The notes under the pieces: model-generated
Told to the model about the DNA's origin: nothing
Databases searched by the model: none
What the model saw: the letters and a program-made list of their open reading frames with translations, nothing else
Origin: Actinomycetes bacterium
Lineage (GTDB): Bacteria > Actinomycetota > Actinomycetes > Mycobacteriales > Micromonosporaceae
Assembly (NCBI GenBank): GCA_021793335.1
Contig: JAJYSW010000121.1
Coordinates: forward strand, 1-9,480
Length of the DNA stretch: 9,480 nt
Direction: 5' to 3'
Shown here: positions 1 through 7,721 of the stretch, in pieces
How positions within the stretch are numbered: the first letter of the stretch is position 1
Layout: every line of letters starts with the position of its first letter
Position numbers and translations under genes: made by a program

Positions 1-47
1 GATCTTCCCATTGAGAAGCACCGGAGTTTCCTTGCATGAATGAACGA

Positions 48-78
48 CCGTGAGAATTTCATAGCGAAATCCTCACGG
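48..78. repeat. Imperfect inverted repeat, 13-position stem with 5-base loop
   Basis: Left arm CCGTGAG at 48-54 pairs with CTCACGG at 72-78. After one A/C mismatch (55 and 71), ATTTC at 56-60 pairs with GAAAT at 66-70, leaving the loop ATAGC. The stem is thus 12 pairs with one mismatch. It could be a transcription terminator for a gene ending left of or at the window edge, since stop codons lie at 37-43. It could also be an operator bound by a dimeric regulator. No T-run follows on either strand, so a classical rho-independent terminator is not clearly shown. Confidence 0.55.
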
Positions 79-242
79 CATTGAACTCACGCAGACATAT
101 CCATACCCCGTGTCTCCTCTTGTGACCTGCGGAAACATCGCCTAGGTTCATGCATGTCACGGGTCGCCTCCATACGACTCGCCACATACGGCGGTAAGTC
201 CGACTCCGAATGCCCTTAAAGTCGCACGCGGAGCCCGGCCCG

Positions 243-266
243 CATAGTCGCATATCCGATAGTCCG
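243..266 (+). repeat. Three related 8-mers just upstream of the first small gene
   Basis: CATAGTCG (243-250), CATATCCG (251-258) and ATAGTCCG (259-266) follow each other without gaps and share an ATA core followed by TC and ending in CG. The block ends four bases before the Shine-Dalgarno sequence at 271-274. The position suggests a promoter -10 region or a regulator site for the 284-860 gene pair. With units this short and imperfect, chance remains possible. Confidence 0.3.
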
Positions 267-283
267 AAGTGGAGAAAATTGCG

Positions 284-604
284 ATGAGCCGATCATTCCC
301 GGCAGTACAGCCCGACTCCGACCCCCTGGAACGGGGAACGTTCAGCGACGGAGTCCGCTCGTTCACGGTCCGCGCATCGTCGGAGGACGCGCCGGACTCG
401 TTCCAGGTCTATTCGGACGAAGGCACGGCCGAGATCGTCCTGGTGATCTCGGGGCTCAACACCGGCACGCTCAAGGCGACCTGGGGCCTCAACTGGGTGA
501 ACGCACCCGAGGAATGGCACGAATGGTGCGAGGCCGAAGCCTTCATGGCCTTCTACAACGGCACTCGTCCCGCGATCGGCCGCGTGCGAGTCTGCAATGG
601 CTGA
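284..604 (+). CDS. Hypothetical small acidic protein, first of a paralogous pair (106 aa)
   Basis: I do not recognise the family. The ATG at 284 was chosen because GGAG at 271-274 lies nine bases upstream; an in-frame GTG at 269 has no Shine-Dalgarno sequence. The 106-residue product has no signal peptide or membrane segment, so it is probably cytosolic. It opens with a polar, proline-containing stretch, then shows a G-T-F at 18-20, FTV at 27-29, a hydrophobic strand around 50-57, tryptophans at 67 and 71, and a C-terminal EEWHEWCEAEA motif at 76-86. The next gene has the same landmarks in the same order (G-x-F, FTV, EW, then WxEAEA), so the two look like a tandem duplication. The stop overlaps the start of the next gene by eight bases, implying one transcript and coupled translation. 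Third codon positions are GC-rich, which supports real coding. Function unknown. Confidence 0.7.
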   Translation: MSRSFPAVQPDSDPLERGTFSDGVRSFTVRASSEDAPDSFQVYSDEGTAEIVLVISGLNTGTLKATWGLNWVNAPEEWHEWCEAEAFMAFYNGTRPAIGRVRVCNG

Positions 605-860
605 ATCCGTCACCGAGCCGACCGCGCCCGACGGCGCCTACCTCGGCGAATTCCGCCGCGGCCCGGCGATCTTCACGGTCTTCCGCATCGCCGTCAAGCC
701 GTTCCGATACCGAGTGATGTGCTCGGACGGCAACGGACCTTCACCGGTCTGCGTCTTCTCCGACGAGCCGGGCGCCGAGCCTCGCTGGCACGGGGCCTGG
801 AACGGCGACGAGTGGTGCTCCTGGATCGAGGCCGAAGCCCGCAAGGTCGCCGGGCGGTGA
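597..860 (+). CDS. Hypothetical small protein, second of a paralogous pair (87 aa)
   Basis: I do not recognise the family. The ATG at 597 lies inside the last codons of the preceding gene (eight-base overlap) and has no good Shine-Dalgarno sequence, so translation probably depends on ribosomes finishing the upstream gene. The 87-residue product mirrors its neighbour: G-E-F at 17-19, FTV at 26-28, tryptophans at 64 and 68, then DEWCSWIEAEA at 71-81 and a short basic tail. The middle differs: the FTV-to-EW distance is 47 residues here and 51 in the neighbour. Three cysteines (41, 52, 74) are present; only the last falls in the shared motif region, where the neighbour has cysteine one residue after its second motif tryptophan. 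There is no signal peptide or membrane segment. A paired cytosolic complex is conceivable but is inference only. Confidence 0.68.
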   Translation: MAESVTEPTAPDGAYLGEFRRGPAIFTVFRIAVKPFRYRVMCSDGNGPSPVCVFSDEPGAEPRWHGAWNGDEWCSWIEAEARKVAGR

Positions 861-976
861 AAGACTCGGGTGCGGCGATGCGACCCGACCGTTGTCATCG
901 TTCATGGCCGTCACAGCACCGCCGCACCCGGCAGGCTCCCTCGGCACAGGCGACTCCCAGAGCCGCCGAGGGAAGA

Positions 977-1010
977 GGGTCGGCCGGCCGGTTGGGGGGC
1001 CGGCCGACCC
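977..1010. terminator. Perfect 13-bp GC-rich hairpin, probable bidirectional terminator
   Basis: GGGTCGGCCGGCC at 977-989 is the exact reverse complement of 998-1010, with an 8-base loop at 990-997. Each arm contains the self-complementary octamer GGCCGGCC. It lies between convergent units. Read on the minus strand it is followed by a pyrimidine-rich TCTTCCCTC; on the plus strand no T-rich tract follows. Stem-loops without a U-tract are common candidate terminators in GC-rich actinobacteria. It may end the small gene pair, the arg operon read-through, or both. Confidence 0.55.
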
Positions 1011-1144
1011 GTCTCCGCCGTCACCCACCGGACCCGGCAAAATGGTGAGAGCCGAACCGTTCGCCTTGGACCGCAGAGGACTCCGGCCCTTCGCTTGGGC
1101 CCGACCGTCCCGCTCGAACAGGCGAGCAGCGGTTCGCAGCGCCC

Positions 1145-1237
1145 TTATTCCCGCGGCAGGTTCTGGATCAAGTGCGTCGCATAGGACTCGTACGAGCCGA
1201 GGGCGTACTCGGCCGCCAAGGTGAACTCTGGAAACAT
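1145..1237 (-). CDS. Candidate 30-residue small ORF downstream of argH
   Basis: I do not recognise this product. The ATG at 1237 is preceded by GGAG (1243-1246) at a five-base distance, a well-placed Shine-Dalgarno sequence, and the frame ends with TAA at 1145-1147. The 30 residues look like protein, not translated noise: they begin MFPEFTLAAEY, include the aromatic-rich GSYESY, and end NLPRE. About 26 of 30 codons end in G or C. In the same frame, the codons just upstream encode a hydrophobic stretch (AAVILFGFVGEN), so a longer protein with an unusual start is possible, but codons further upstream lose the GC-ending bias. It has the same orientation as argH and starts 267 bases beyond its stop. 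It could be a small gene, a remnant of a longer gene, or chance. Confidence 0.35.
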   Translation of the reverse strand: MFPEFTLAAEYALGSYESYATHLIQNLPRE

Positions 1238-1479
1238 GTTCTCTCCGACGAATCCGAACAGGATGACCGCCGCTCCGGCCGCCGGCAGACGCGGACAAGG
1301 ACGCCGAGCGACGAAGGAGCCCCGGTGCGGGCCGAACCGATCCTTGGCCGAGCGCGGCGACGACATGCGAACCCGCGACCGGGAATCGACGACTTCGAGC
1401 CCCCGAGTGCGGTGGGCTCGACCGGGCAGGCCGCCCGATCGGCGTCGTTCACCACGCTCGGAGGCTCAGGGGCCTCACC

Positions 1480-1498
1480 CGCCCGGTCCGGCCGGGCG
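1480..1498 (-). terminator. Hairpin just past argH, possible operon terminator
   Basis: CGCCCGG at 1480-1486 pairs with CCGGGCG at 1492-1498 around a 5-base loop, starting six bases beyond the argH stop codon. A second 5-bp hairpin (GAGGC with GCCTC, 1461-1476) follows directly. Neither is followed by a T-run on the minus strand, so termination is inferred from position and stem strength only. Confidence 0.35.
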
Positions 1499-1504
1499 TG
1501 CCCT

Positions 1505-2908
1505 TCAGCGTTCGGCCCAGCGCCGCCAGGTCTCGACCTGTTCGCGCACGGCCGCGAGCTGATCGGCCACCGCCTTCGGACCGGTCGAACCGGGAGTCGT
1601 GCGCGCCGCCAACGCACCGTCGACGTCCAGGACCTCCTTGACCGCCGGGTCCAGGTGCTCCGAGATCCCCGCCAGATCAGCGTCCGCGATCTCATGCAGC
1701 TCGATGCCGCGCGACTCGCAATGAGCCACACAGGCCCCCGCGATCTCATGGGCGCTGCGGAAGGGAACGCCCCGGCGCACCAGCCAATCGGCGATCTCCG
1801 TCGCCAGGCTGAAGCCCCTCGGCGCGGCCTCACGCGGAATCTCCACATTGAACTTGAGTGTCGCCACCATGCCGGTGACGGCGGGAAGCAGCAGCTCCAG
1901 GTTGTCCAAGGAATCGAAGACCGGCTCCTTGTCCTCCTGGAGATCCTTGTTATAAGCGAACGGCAGGCCCTTGAGGGTCACCAGCAGGCTCGTCAGATTG
2001 CCCACGAGACGCCCGGACTTACCGCGCGCGAGCTCGGCGACGTCCGGATTCTTCTTCTGCGGCATGATCGACGAACCGGTCGAGAACGCATCGTCGAGCG
2101 TGACCCAACCGAACTCCTGGCTGGCCCACAGGATGATCTCCTCCCCCAGTCTGGAGAGGTGCACACCGATCATCGAACAGACGAACAGCAGCTCGGCGGC
2201 GAAATCCCGGTCCGCGACCCCGTCGAGCGAGTTCGCCGCCGGGGCGTCGAAACCGAGCTCGGCGGCGACGGCGACCGGATCGAGCGGAAGCGAGGAGCCC
2301 GACAACGCCCCCGAACCCAAGGGCGAGACCGCCGCCCGCTCGTCCCAGTCGGAGAGGCGGTCCAGATCGCGCAGGAAACCCTGGGCGTGCGCGAGCATCT
2401 GATGCCCCAAGGTCACCGGTTGGGCGTGCTGCAAGTGCGTCATGCCCGGCGCGGGCGCGTCCACGACCGTCGCGGCCTGTTCGGCCAGCGCCGAGACGAG
2501 CTCGGCCAGGTTCGCGGCCAGCCCCCGGGCGTGGTCGCGGCAGTACAGGCGCAGATCGGTGGCGATCTGGTCGTTGCGGCTGCGGCCCGCGCGGAGCTTG
2601 CCGCCCAGGTCCCCGAGGCGCTCGACCAGGCCGCGCTCCAACGCGGTGTGGACGTCCTCGTCCTCGACGGTGCCGGTGAAGGCCCCGGAGGCGACGTCGG
2701 CGGCCAGCTCCTCGATCGCGGCGAGCATCCGGTCGAGCTCTCCGGGACCGAGCAGCCCGGCCCGGTCGAGGACCCGGGCGTGGGCCTTGGACGCCTCCAG
2801 ATCGTACGGCGCCAACCGCCAGTCGAAGCCGATCGAGGCGTTCAAGGCTTCGAGGGCGGCGGCCGGGCCGCCCGTGAAGCGGCCCCCCCACAGTTTCGTC
2901 ACCGTCAC
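1505..2908 (-). CDS. argH: Argininosuccinate lyase
   Basis: Cleaves argininosuccinate to arginine and fumarate, the last step of arginine synthesis; a cytosolic homotetramer of the fumarase/aspartase superfamily. Visible motifs from a 467-residue product: KLWGGRF near the N-terminus (5-11), RSRNDQIATD at 109-118, THLQHAQP at 157-164, and the superfamily signature GSSIMPQKKNP at 278-288, the mobile loop that carries the catalytic serine. Length is normal for the family. Two GTG starts are possible. The one at 2908 overlaps the argG stop as GTGA, matching every other junction back to argJ, and is used here. The GTG at 2902 lies nine bases from a GAAGG (2912-2916), a better Shine-Dalgarno distance, and would shorten the protein by two residues. 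An ATG further upstream at 2968 would run into argG and adds an arginine-rich stretch unlike ArgH, so it was rejected. It is the last gene of the operon. Confidence 0.97.
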   Translation of the reverse strand: MTVTKLWGGRFTGGPAAALEALNASIGFDWRLAPYDLEASKAHARVLDRAGLLGPGELDRMLAAIEELAADVASGAFTGTVEDEDVHTALERGLVERLGDLGGKLRAGRSRNDQIATDLRLYCRDHARGLAANLAELVSALAEQAATVVDAPAPGMTHLQHAQPVTLGHQMLAHAQGFLRDLDRLSDWDERAAVSPLGSGALSGSSLPLDPVAVAAELGFDAPAANSLDGVADRDFAAELLFVCSMIGVHLSRLGEEIILWASQEFGWVTLDDAFSTGSSIMPQKKNPDVAELARGKSGRLVGNLTSLLVTLKGLPFAYNKDLQEDKEPVFDSLDNLELLLPAVTGMVATLKFNVEIPREAAPRGFSLATEIADWLVRRGVPFRSAHEIAGACVAHCESRGIELHEIADADLAGISEHLDPAVKEVLDVDGALAARTTPGSTGPKAVADQLAAVREQVETWRRWAER

Positions 2909-4116
2909 TCGCCTTCGGTCTTGGCCCGCTCGTTCCGGGCGGCGGCGAGCTTGGCCGGCAGGCTCCACAGCTCGACGAAGCCGCGCGCGTGGGACTGGTC
3001 GAAGGTGTCGCCCTCGTCGTAGGTCGCCAGGTCGAAATCGTAGAGACCGGCCTCGGAGCGGCGGCCGGTGACGGTGGCCCGGCCCGCGTGGAGCGAGAGC
3101 CGGATGTCACCGGTGACGTGGGTCTGGGTGTCCTCGACGAACGCCTCCAGGCTGTCCTTGAGCGGCGAGAACCACAGGCCGTCGTAGACCAGTTCGCCCC
3201 AGCGCTGATCGACGGTGCGCTTGAAGCGGGCCTGCTCGCGCTCCAGCGTGACGTTCTCCAGTTCCATGTGGGCGGCGATGAGGGCGATGCCCGCCGGGGA
3301 CTCGTAGACCTCACGGCTCTTGATGCCGACGAGCCGGTCCTCGACCATGTCGATCCGGCCGATGCCCTGGGCTCCGGCGCGCCGGTTCAGCTCGTGGACG
3401 AGGTCGAAGGCGGACTTGGCCTCGCCGTCGAGGGCGACCGGGCGGCCCGCCTCGAAGGAGATGATCACCTCGTCGGCCTCGCGCGGCTCGGCCGGGTCCT
3501 GAGTGTACGAGTAGATGTCCTCGATGGGGCCGTTCCAGATGTCCTCCAGGAAACCGGTCTCGACGGCCCGGCCCCACAGGTTCTGGTCGATCGAGTACGG
3601 CGATTTCGCGGTCACGTCGATCGGGAGGCTCTTCTCCTCGGCGAAGGCGATGGCCTTGTCACGGGTCCACGCGAAGTCCCGGGCCGGGGCCACGATCTTC
3701 AGGTGCGGGGCGAGGGCGGCGAGCCCGGCCTCGAAACGCACCTGGTCGTTGCCCTTGCCGGTGCAGCCGTGGGAGACGATCGTCGCCCCGTGCTGCTCGG
3801 CCGCGGCCACGAGGTGCTTGACGATCAGGGGCCGCGAGAGGGCCGACACGAGCGGGTAGCGGTCCATGTAGAGCGCGTTGGCGGCGACGGCCGGGAAGCA
3901 GTACTCGGCGGCGAACTCCTCGCGCGCGTCGATCACTTCGGCGGCGACGGCGCCGCAGCCGAGGGCCCGCTCCCGGATGACCTCCAGGTCCTCGCCGCCC
4001 TGGCCGACGTCGATGGCGACGGCGATCACCTCGGCGTCGAGCTGTTCGGCCAGGTACGGGATCGCCACCGACGTGTCGAGGCCGCCCGAATAGGCGAGCA
4101 CTACTTTCTCGGTCAT
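2905..4116 (-). CDS. argG: Argininosuccinate synthase
   Basis: Joins citrulline and aspartate using ATP to form argininosuccinate, releasing AMP and pyrophosphate; the penultimate arginine step, in the cytosol. The 403-residue product has the N-type ATP pyrophosphatase P-loop SGGLDTS at 10-16, the HGCTGKGNDQVRFE block at 116-129 that contributes to nucleotide and substrate binding, and KSPYSIDQNLWGR at 171-183. Length is typical of the family. The ATG at 4116 overlaps the argR stop as ATGA and is preceded by a strong AAGGAG (4125-4130) eight bases away, one of the best ribosome sites in the operon. The stop overlaps the likely argH start. Product and start are both secure. Confidence 0.98.
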   Translation of the reverse strand: MTEKVVLAYSGGLDTSVAIPYLAEQLDAEVIAVAIDVGQGGEDLEVIRERALGCGAVAAEVIDAREEFAAEYCFPAVAANALYMDRYPLVSALSRPLIVKHLVAAAEQHGATIVSHGCTGKGNDQVRFEAGLAALAPHLKIVAPARDFAWTRDKAIAFAEEKSLPIDVTAKSPYSIDQNLWGRAVETGFLEDIWNGPIEDIYSYTQDPAEPREADEVIISFEAGRPVALDGEAKSAFDLVHELNRRAGAQGIGRIDMVEDRLVGIKSREVYESPAGIALIAAHMELENVTLEREQARFKRTVDQRWGELVYDGLWFSPLKDSLEAFVEDTQTHVTGDIRLSLHAGRATVTGRRSEAGLYDFDLATYDEGDTFDQSHARGFVELWSLPAKLAAARNERAKTEGE

Positions 4117-4681
4117 TTGCTGTTCTCCTTGATTTCCGTGGTGGTGTAAGGGATGGCGGTCTCTATGGAGGCGGGGCCTCCGGCGTCCTGGAGGGGGGCC
4201 TTGCCGGCCCATTGGAGCATCTGGTCGGCGACCCGGCGGCCGAGCACGCCGTCGCGGGCGATGACGGCGATGGTGTCGTCGCCGGCGATGGTGCCGATGA
4301 CGTCGGCCAGGCCGGAGCGGTCGATGGCACTGGCCAGATACTGGGCCGCTCCTGGCGGGACCCACAGCACGGCCATGTTGGCCGAGTGATCGGCTCCGAC
4401 GAGGAGTTCGCGCAGGAGCCGCTTGAGGCGGTCGGGGGCGACCTCGGCGTCGCGTAGGGGCCGTTCGCCTTCGGGGAAGATCGAGTAGACGGCGCCGCCG
4501 CCGTCGGTGCCGCGGACCTTGATCGCGCCGAGCTCTTCCAGATCGCGCGAGAGCGTCGCCTGGGTGACCTCGATGCCCGATTCGGCGAGCAGTTCGGCCA
4601 GCTCGGACTGGGACTTGATCGCCCGGGACGAGATGAGTTCGACGATGCGGGCCTGGCGCGCGGCCTTCGTGGTCGGCACGT

Positions 4682-4685
<4 letters not shown>
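4113..4685 (-). CDS. argR: Arginine repressor ArgR
   Basis: Arginine-responsive transcription regulator of the ArgR/AhrC family. In the known family a hexamer binds arginine through its C-terminal domain and then binds ARG-box operators upstream of arg genes. In the 190-residue product the N-terminal winged helix-turn-helix covers about 10-58, with SQSELAELLAESG at 25-37 and the recognition-helix segment VTQATLSRDLEELGAIK at 40-56. The C-terminal oligomerisation and arginine-binding domain follows, with the hallmark GTIAGDDTI at 131-139. The last 25-30 residues form a polar tail beyond the usual end of the fold; the E. coli protein is 156 residues and the M. tuberculosis one about 170. Start ATG at 4685 overlaps the argF stop as ATGA, with GGAGG (4695-4699) nine bases upstream. 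Lying inside the operon it probably represses, it is likely autoregulated. Confidence 0.97.
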
Positions 4686-5625
<940 letters not shown>

Positions 5626-5629
<4 letters not shown>

Positions 5630-6825
5630 GGTCGTCCTCCTGGGGCCGGTAGCACCTCGTCGAGCGCGGCGATGAGTGCATCGCAGAACTCGGCGAGTTC
5701 GGTGGCGGTCATGGTCAGCGGGGGCGCGATCCGGATGGTGTCGGGCCGGACCGCGTTGGCGAGCACGCCGTTCGCCGCGAGGCGCGCGGTGACGTCGGCC
5801 GCGACCGGTTCGGACAGGGCGATGCCGCGCCACAGGGCGAGGCCGCGCACTTCGAGGATGCGGGGATCGCCGGCGAGCCGGTCCTCCAGGTGCGCGCCGA
5901 GCGTCAGGACATTCTCGAAAAGGTGCTCGCGTTCGATGGTGTCGATGACGGCCAGCGCGGCGGCGCACGCGATGGGGTTGCCGCCGAAGGTGGAGCCGTG
6001 CGTGCCGGGGGTGAAGACCTCGGCGTAGGGACCGACGCCGATGACGGCGCCGATGGGGACGCCGCCGCCCATGCCTTTGGCGATGGTGATGACGTCGGGG
6101 ACGATGCCCTCGGCGTGGTGGGCGAACCAGGCTCCGGTGCGCCCGAACCCGGACTGGATCTCGTCGACGACGAGGGCCGCGCCGTGCGCGGTGGTGAACT
6201 CGCGGGCGGCGGCGAGGTAGCCCGGCGAGGCGATGACGCCGCCTTCGCCTTGGACGGGTTCGAGGAAGACCGCGGCGGTGCCGTCGTCGACGGCGGCCTT
6301 CAAGGCCTCGATATCGCCATAAGGGACGAAGTCGACGTGGCGGCCCAGCGGCTCGAAGGGCTCGCGGATCTCGGCCTTGCCGGTGATCGAGAGCGCGCCG
6401 AGGGTGCGGCCGTGGAAGCCGTGTTCGGCGGCGACGATCTTGGTGCGCCCGCTCGCCTTGCCGGCGAGGAGGACCAGTTTGAGAGCGGCCTCGTTGGCCT
6501 CGGTCCCGGAGTTGCACAGGAACACCTTGCCGTCGGTCTGCGCGAGTTCGAGGAGCCGCTCGGCCAGCTCGACCTCCTTCTCGTGGAGGTAGAGGTTGGA
6601 GATGTGCGCGAGGCGGGCGGCCTGGGTACCGACGGCCTCGACGACGGCGGGGTGGCCGTGCCCGAGGCTGGAGACGGCGATGCCGCCGATCATGTCGAGG
6701 TAGGTCTTGCCGTCGACGTCGGTGACGTGGCGGCCCTCGCCGTGGCTGATCGCGACGGGCGGCAGCCCGTAATTGCCCATGAGGGCGGCCTGGAACCGCG
6801 CTTTGAGTCCGTCCGAATAGGTCAT
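5626..6825 (-). CDS. argD: Acetylornithine aminotransferase
   Basis: Pyridoxal-phosphate enzyme of the class III aminotransferases; converts N-acetylglutamate semialdehyde to N-acetylornithine with glutamate as amino donor, in the cytosol. In many bacteria the same enzyme also serves lysine synthesis, which cannot be judged here. In the 399-residue product one sees the phosphate-binding NSGTEANE at 105-112, HGFHGRTLG at 135-143, the VVDEIQSGFGRTG block with the ring-nitrogen aspartate D221, and the Schiff-base lysine K250 in ITIAKGMGGG. T279 in GSTFGGNP completes the cofactor site. Length is typical. The ATG at 6825 overlaps the argB stop as ATGA and has GGAGG (6830-6834) four bases upstream, a slightly short distance. 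Its end overlaps the GTG start of argF. Confidence 0.97.
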
Positions 6826-7721
6826 CGTGCCTCCACGACCATCGTGCCGACGCCCTCGGAGGTGAAGATCTCCAGCAGCGTCGAGTGGGGAACGCGCCCG
6901 TCGATGACGTGCGCTTGGGGGACGCCGCCTTTGACGGCTCTGAGGCATGCCTCCATCTTGGGGACCATGCCCGATTGGAGCTTCGGCAGGAGTTCGGCGA
7001 GCTCGGGGACGGTGACCTGCCGCAGCAGCGAGTCTTTATCGGGCCAGTTCGCGTAGAGCCCTTCGACGTCGGTGAGGATGACGAGCTTCTGCGCGCCGAG
7101 GGCCTCGGCGAGCGCGGCGGCGGCGGTGTCGGCGTTGAGGTTGTAGAGGACGCCCTCGTGGTCGAGCGCGACCGTGGAGACCACGGGGATGCGCCCGGCG
7201 GCGATGAGGTCGTCGATGGCGGTGGTGTTGACGCTGGCGACGTCGCCGACACGGCCCACGTCGACCCGTTCGCCGTCGACGTCGGCCCAGCGGCGCTTGG
7301 CGGTGAACAGCTGGGCGTCCTCGCCGCTCATGCCGACCGCGTGGGGGCCGTGGTTGTTGATCAGTCCGACCAGTTCGCGGCCGACCTGGCCGACCAGGAC
7401 CATCCGGACGACGTCGGCGGCCTCGGGCGTGGTCACCCTGAGCCCGCCCTTGAACTCGGAGGCGATGTCGAGCTTGTCGAGCATCGCCGAGATCTGGGGG
7501 CCGCCGCCGTGGACGACGACGGGCCTGATGCCGACGTAGTGCAGGAACACCATGTCCGCGGCGAAGGCGGACTGGAGCTCGGGGTTGATCATGGCATTGC
7601 CGCCGTACTTGATCACGACGGTGCTGCCGGTGAATCGCTGCAACCAGGGCAGGGCCTCGATGAGCGTCTCGGCCTTGCCGAGCGCCGACTTCAGATGGGG
7701 GGCGAGGTCATCGATGCTCAT
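6822..7721 (-). CDS. argB: Acetylglutamate kinase
   Basis: Phosphorylates N-acetylglutamate with ATP, the usual feedback-controlled step of the pathway. The 299-residue product has the amino-acid-kinase landmarks VIKYGGNAM at 36-44, HGGGPQI at 71-77, YNLNADTAA at 193-201, LTDVEGLY at 216-223 and GMVPKM at 251-256. About 30 residues precede the first beta strand; E. coli ArgB begins almost at this strand. This N-terminal helix and the C-terminal HVIDGRVPHSTLLEIF segment (271-286) are hallmarks of the arginine-inhibited hexameric form, so feedback inhibition is inferred. The start ATG at 7721 overlaps the argJ stop as ATGA, but no GGAGG-like sequence lies upstream, so translation probably relies on coupling to argJ. 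There is no better alternative start. Confidence 0.97.
   Translation of the reverse strand: MSIDDLAPHLKSALGKAETLIEALPWLQRFTGSTVVIKYGGNAMINPELQSAFAADMVFLHYVGIRPVVVHGGGPQISAMLDKLDIASEFKGGLRVTTPEAADVVRMVLVGQVGRELVGLINNHGPHAVGMSGEDAQLFTAKRRWADVDGERVDVGRVGDVASVNTTAIDDLIAAGRIPVVSTVALDHEGVLYNLNADTAAAALAEALGAQKLVILTDVEGLYANWPDKDSLLRQVTVPELAELLPKLQSGMVPKMEACLRAVKGGVPQAHVIDGRVPHSTLLEIFTSEGVGTMVVEAR

Larger units (their letters stand above)
1..283. other. Non-coding leader region upstream of the small gene pair
   Basis: No convincing gene is visible in this stretch on either strand. Its base composition is clearly less GC-rich than the rest of the window, and the translations that run through it do not look like protein. 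It holds an inverted repeat at 48-78 and a cluster of related 8-mers at 243-266, both listed separately. Frames 1 and 2 on the plus strand are open from the left edge to stop codons at 37-39 and 41-43. Either could be the last codons of an upstream gene, but a dozen codons cannot decide this. I see no clear -35/-10 promoter pair. Several AT-rich hexamers lie at 243-261 in the place where a promoter for the next gene would be expected. Confidence 0.6.
861..1504. other. Intergenic region between convergent transcription units
   Basis: The plus-strand pair ends at 860 and argH ends at 1505 on the other strand, so transcription converges here. Open frames other than 1145-1237 give arginine-, proline- and glycine-rich translations typical of non-coding GC-rich DNA. 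Structures seen are a 6-bp hairpin at 866-888 just after the second small gene (TCGGGT with ACCCGA), the strong hairpin at 977-1010, a weak 5-bp hairpin at 1085-1101, and two hairpins beyond argH at 1461-1476 and 1480-1498. I found no tRNA or other RNA gene. Confidence 0.6.

Noticed and set aside
1..43. Tail of an upstream gene entering from the left edge
   Set aside because: Two frames stay open for 12-13 codons, but neither has the GC-ending codon bias of the real genes here, so a coding call cannot be supported.
741..1298. 185-codon minus-strand frame across the intergenic region
   Set aside because: The translation is rich in R, G, P and A without protein-like pattern, it runs through the perfect hairpin at 977-1010 and lies antisense to the second small gene.
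861..1504. tRNA or small RNA gene in the convergent intergenic region
   Set aside because: A GGTTCGC at about 1131-1137 resembles a T-arm, but no matching acceptor, D-arm or anticodon stem could be assembled around it.
1172..3022. 616-codon open frame on the plus strand opposite argH
   Set aside because: It is antisense to a gene with all argininosuccinate lyase motifs, and its translation is arginine-, glycine- and glutamine-rich with no recognisable domain. Long antisense frames are expected from GC-rich codon bias.
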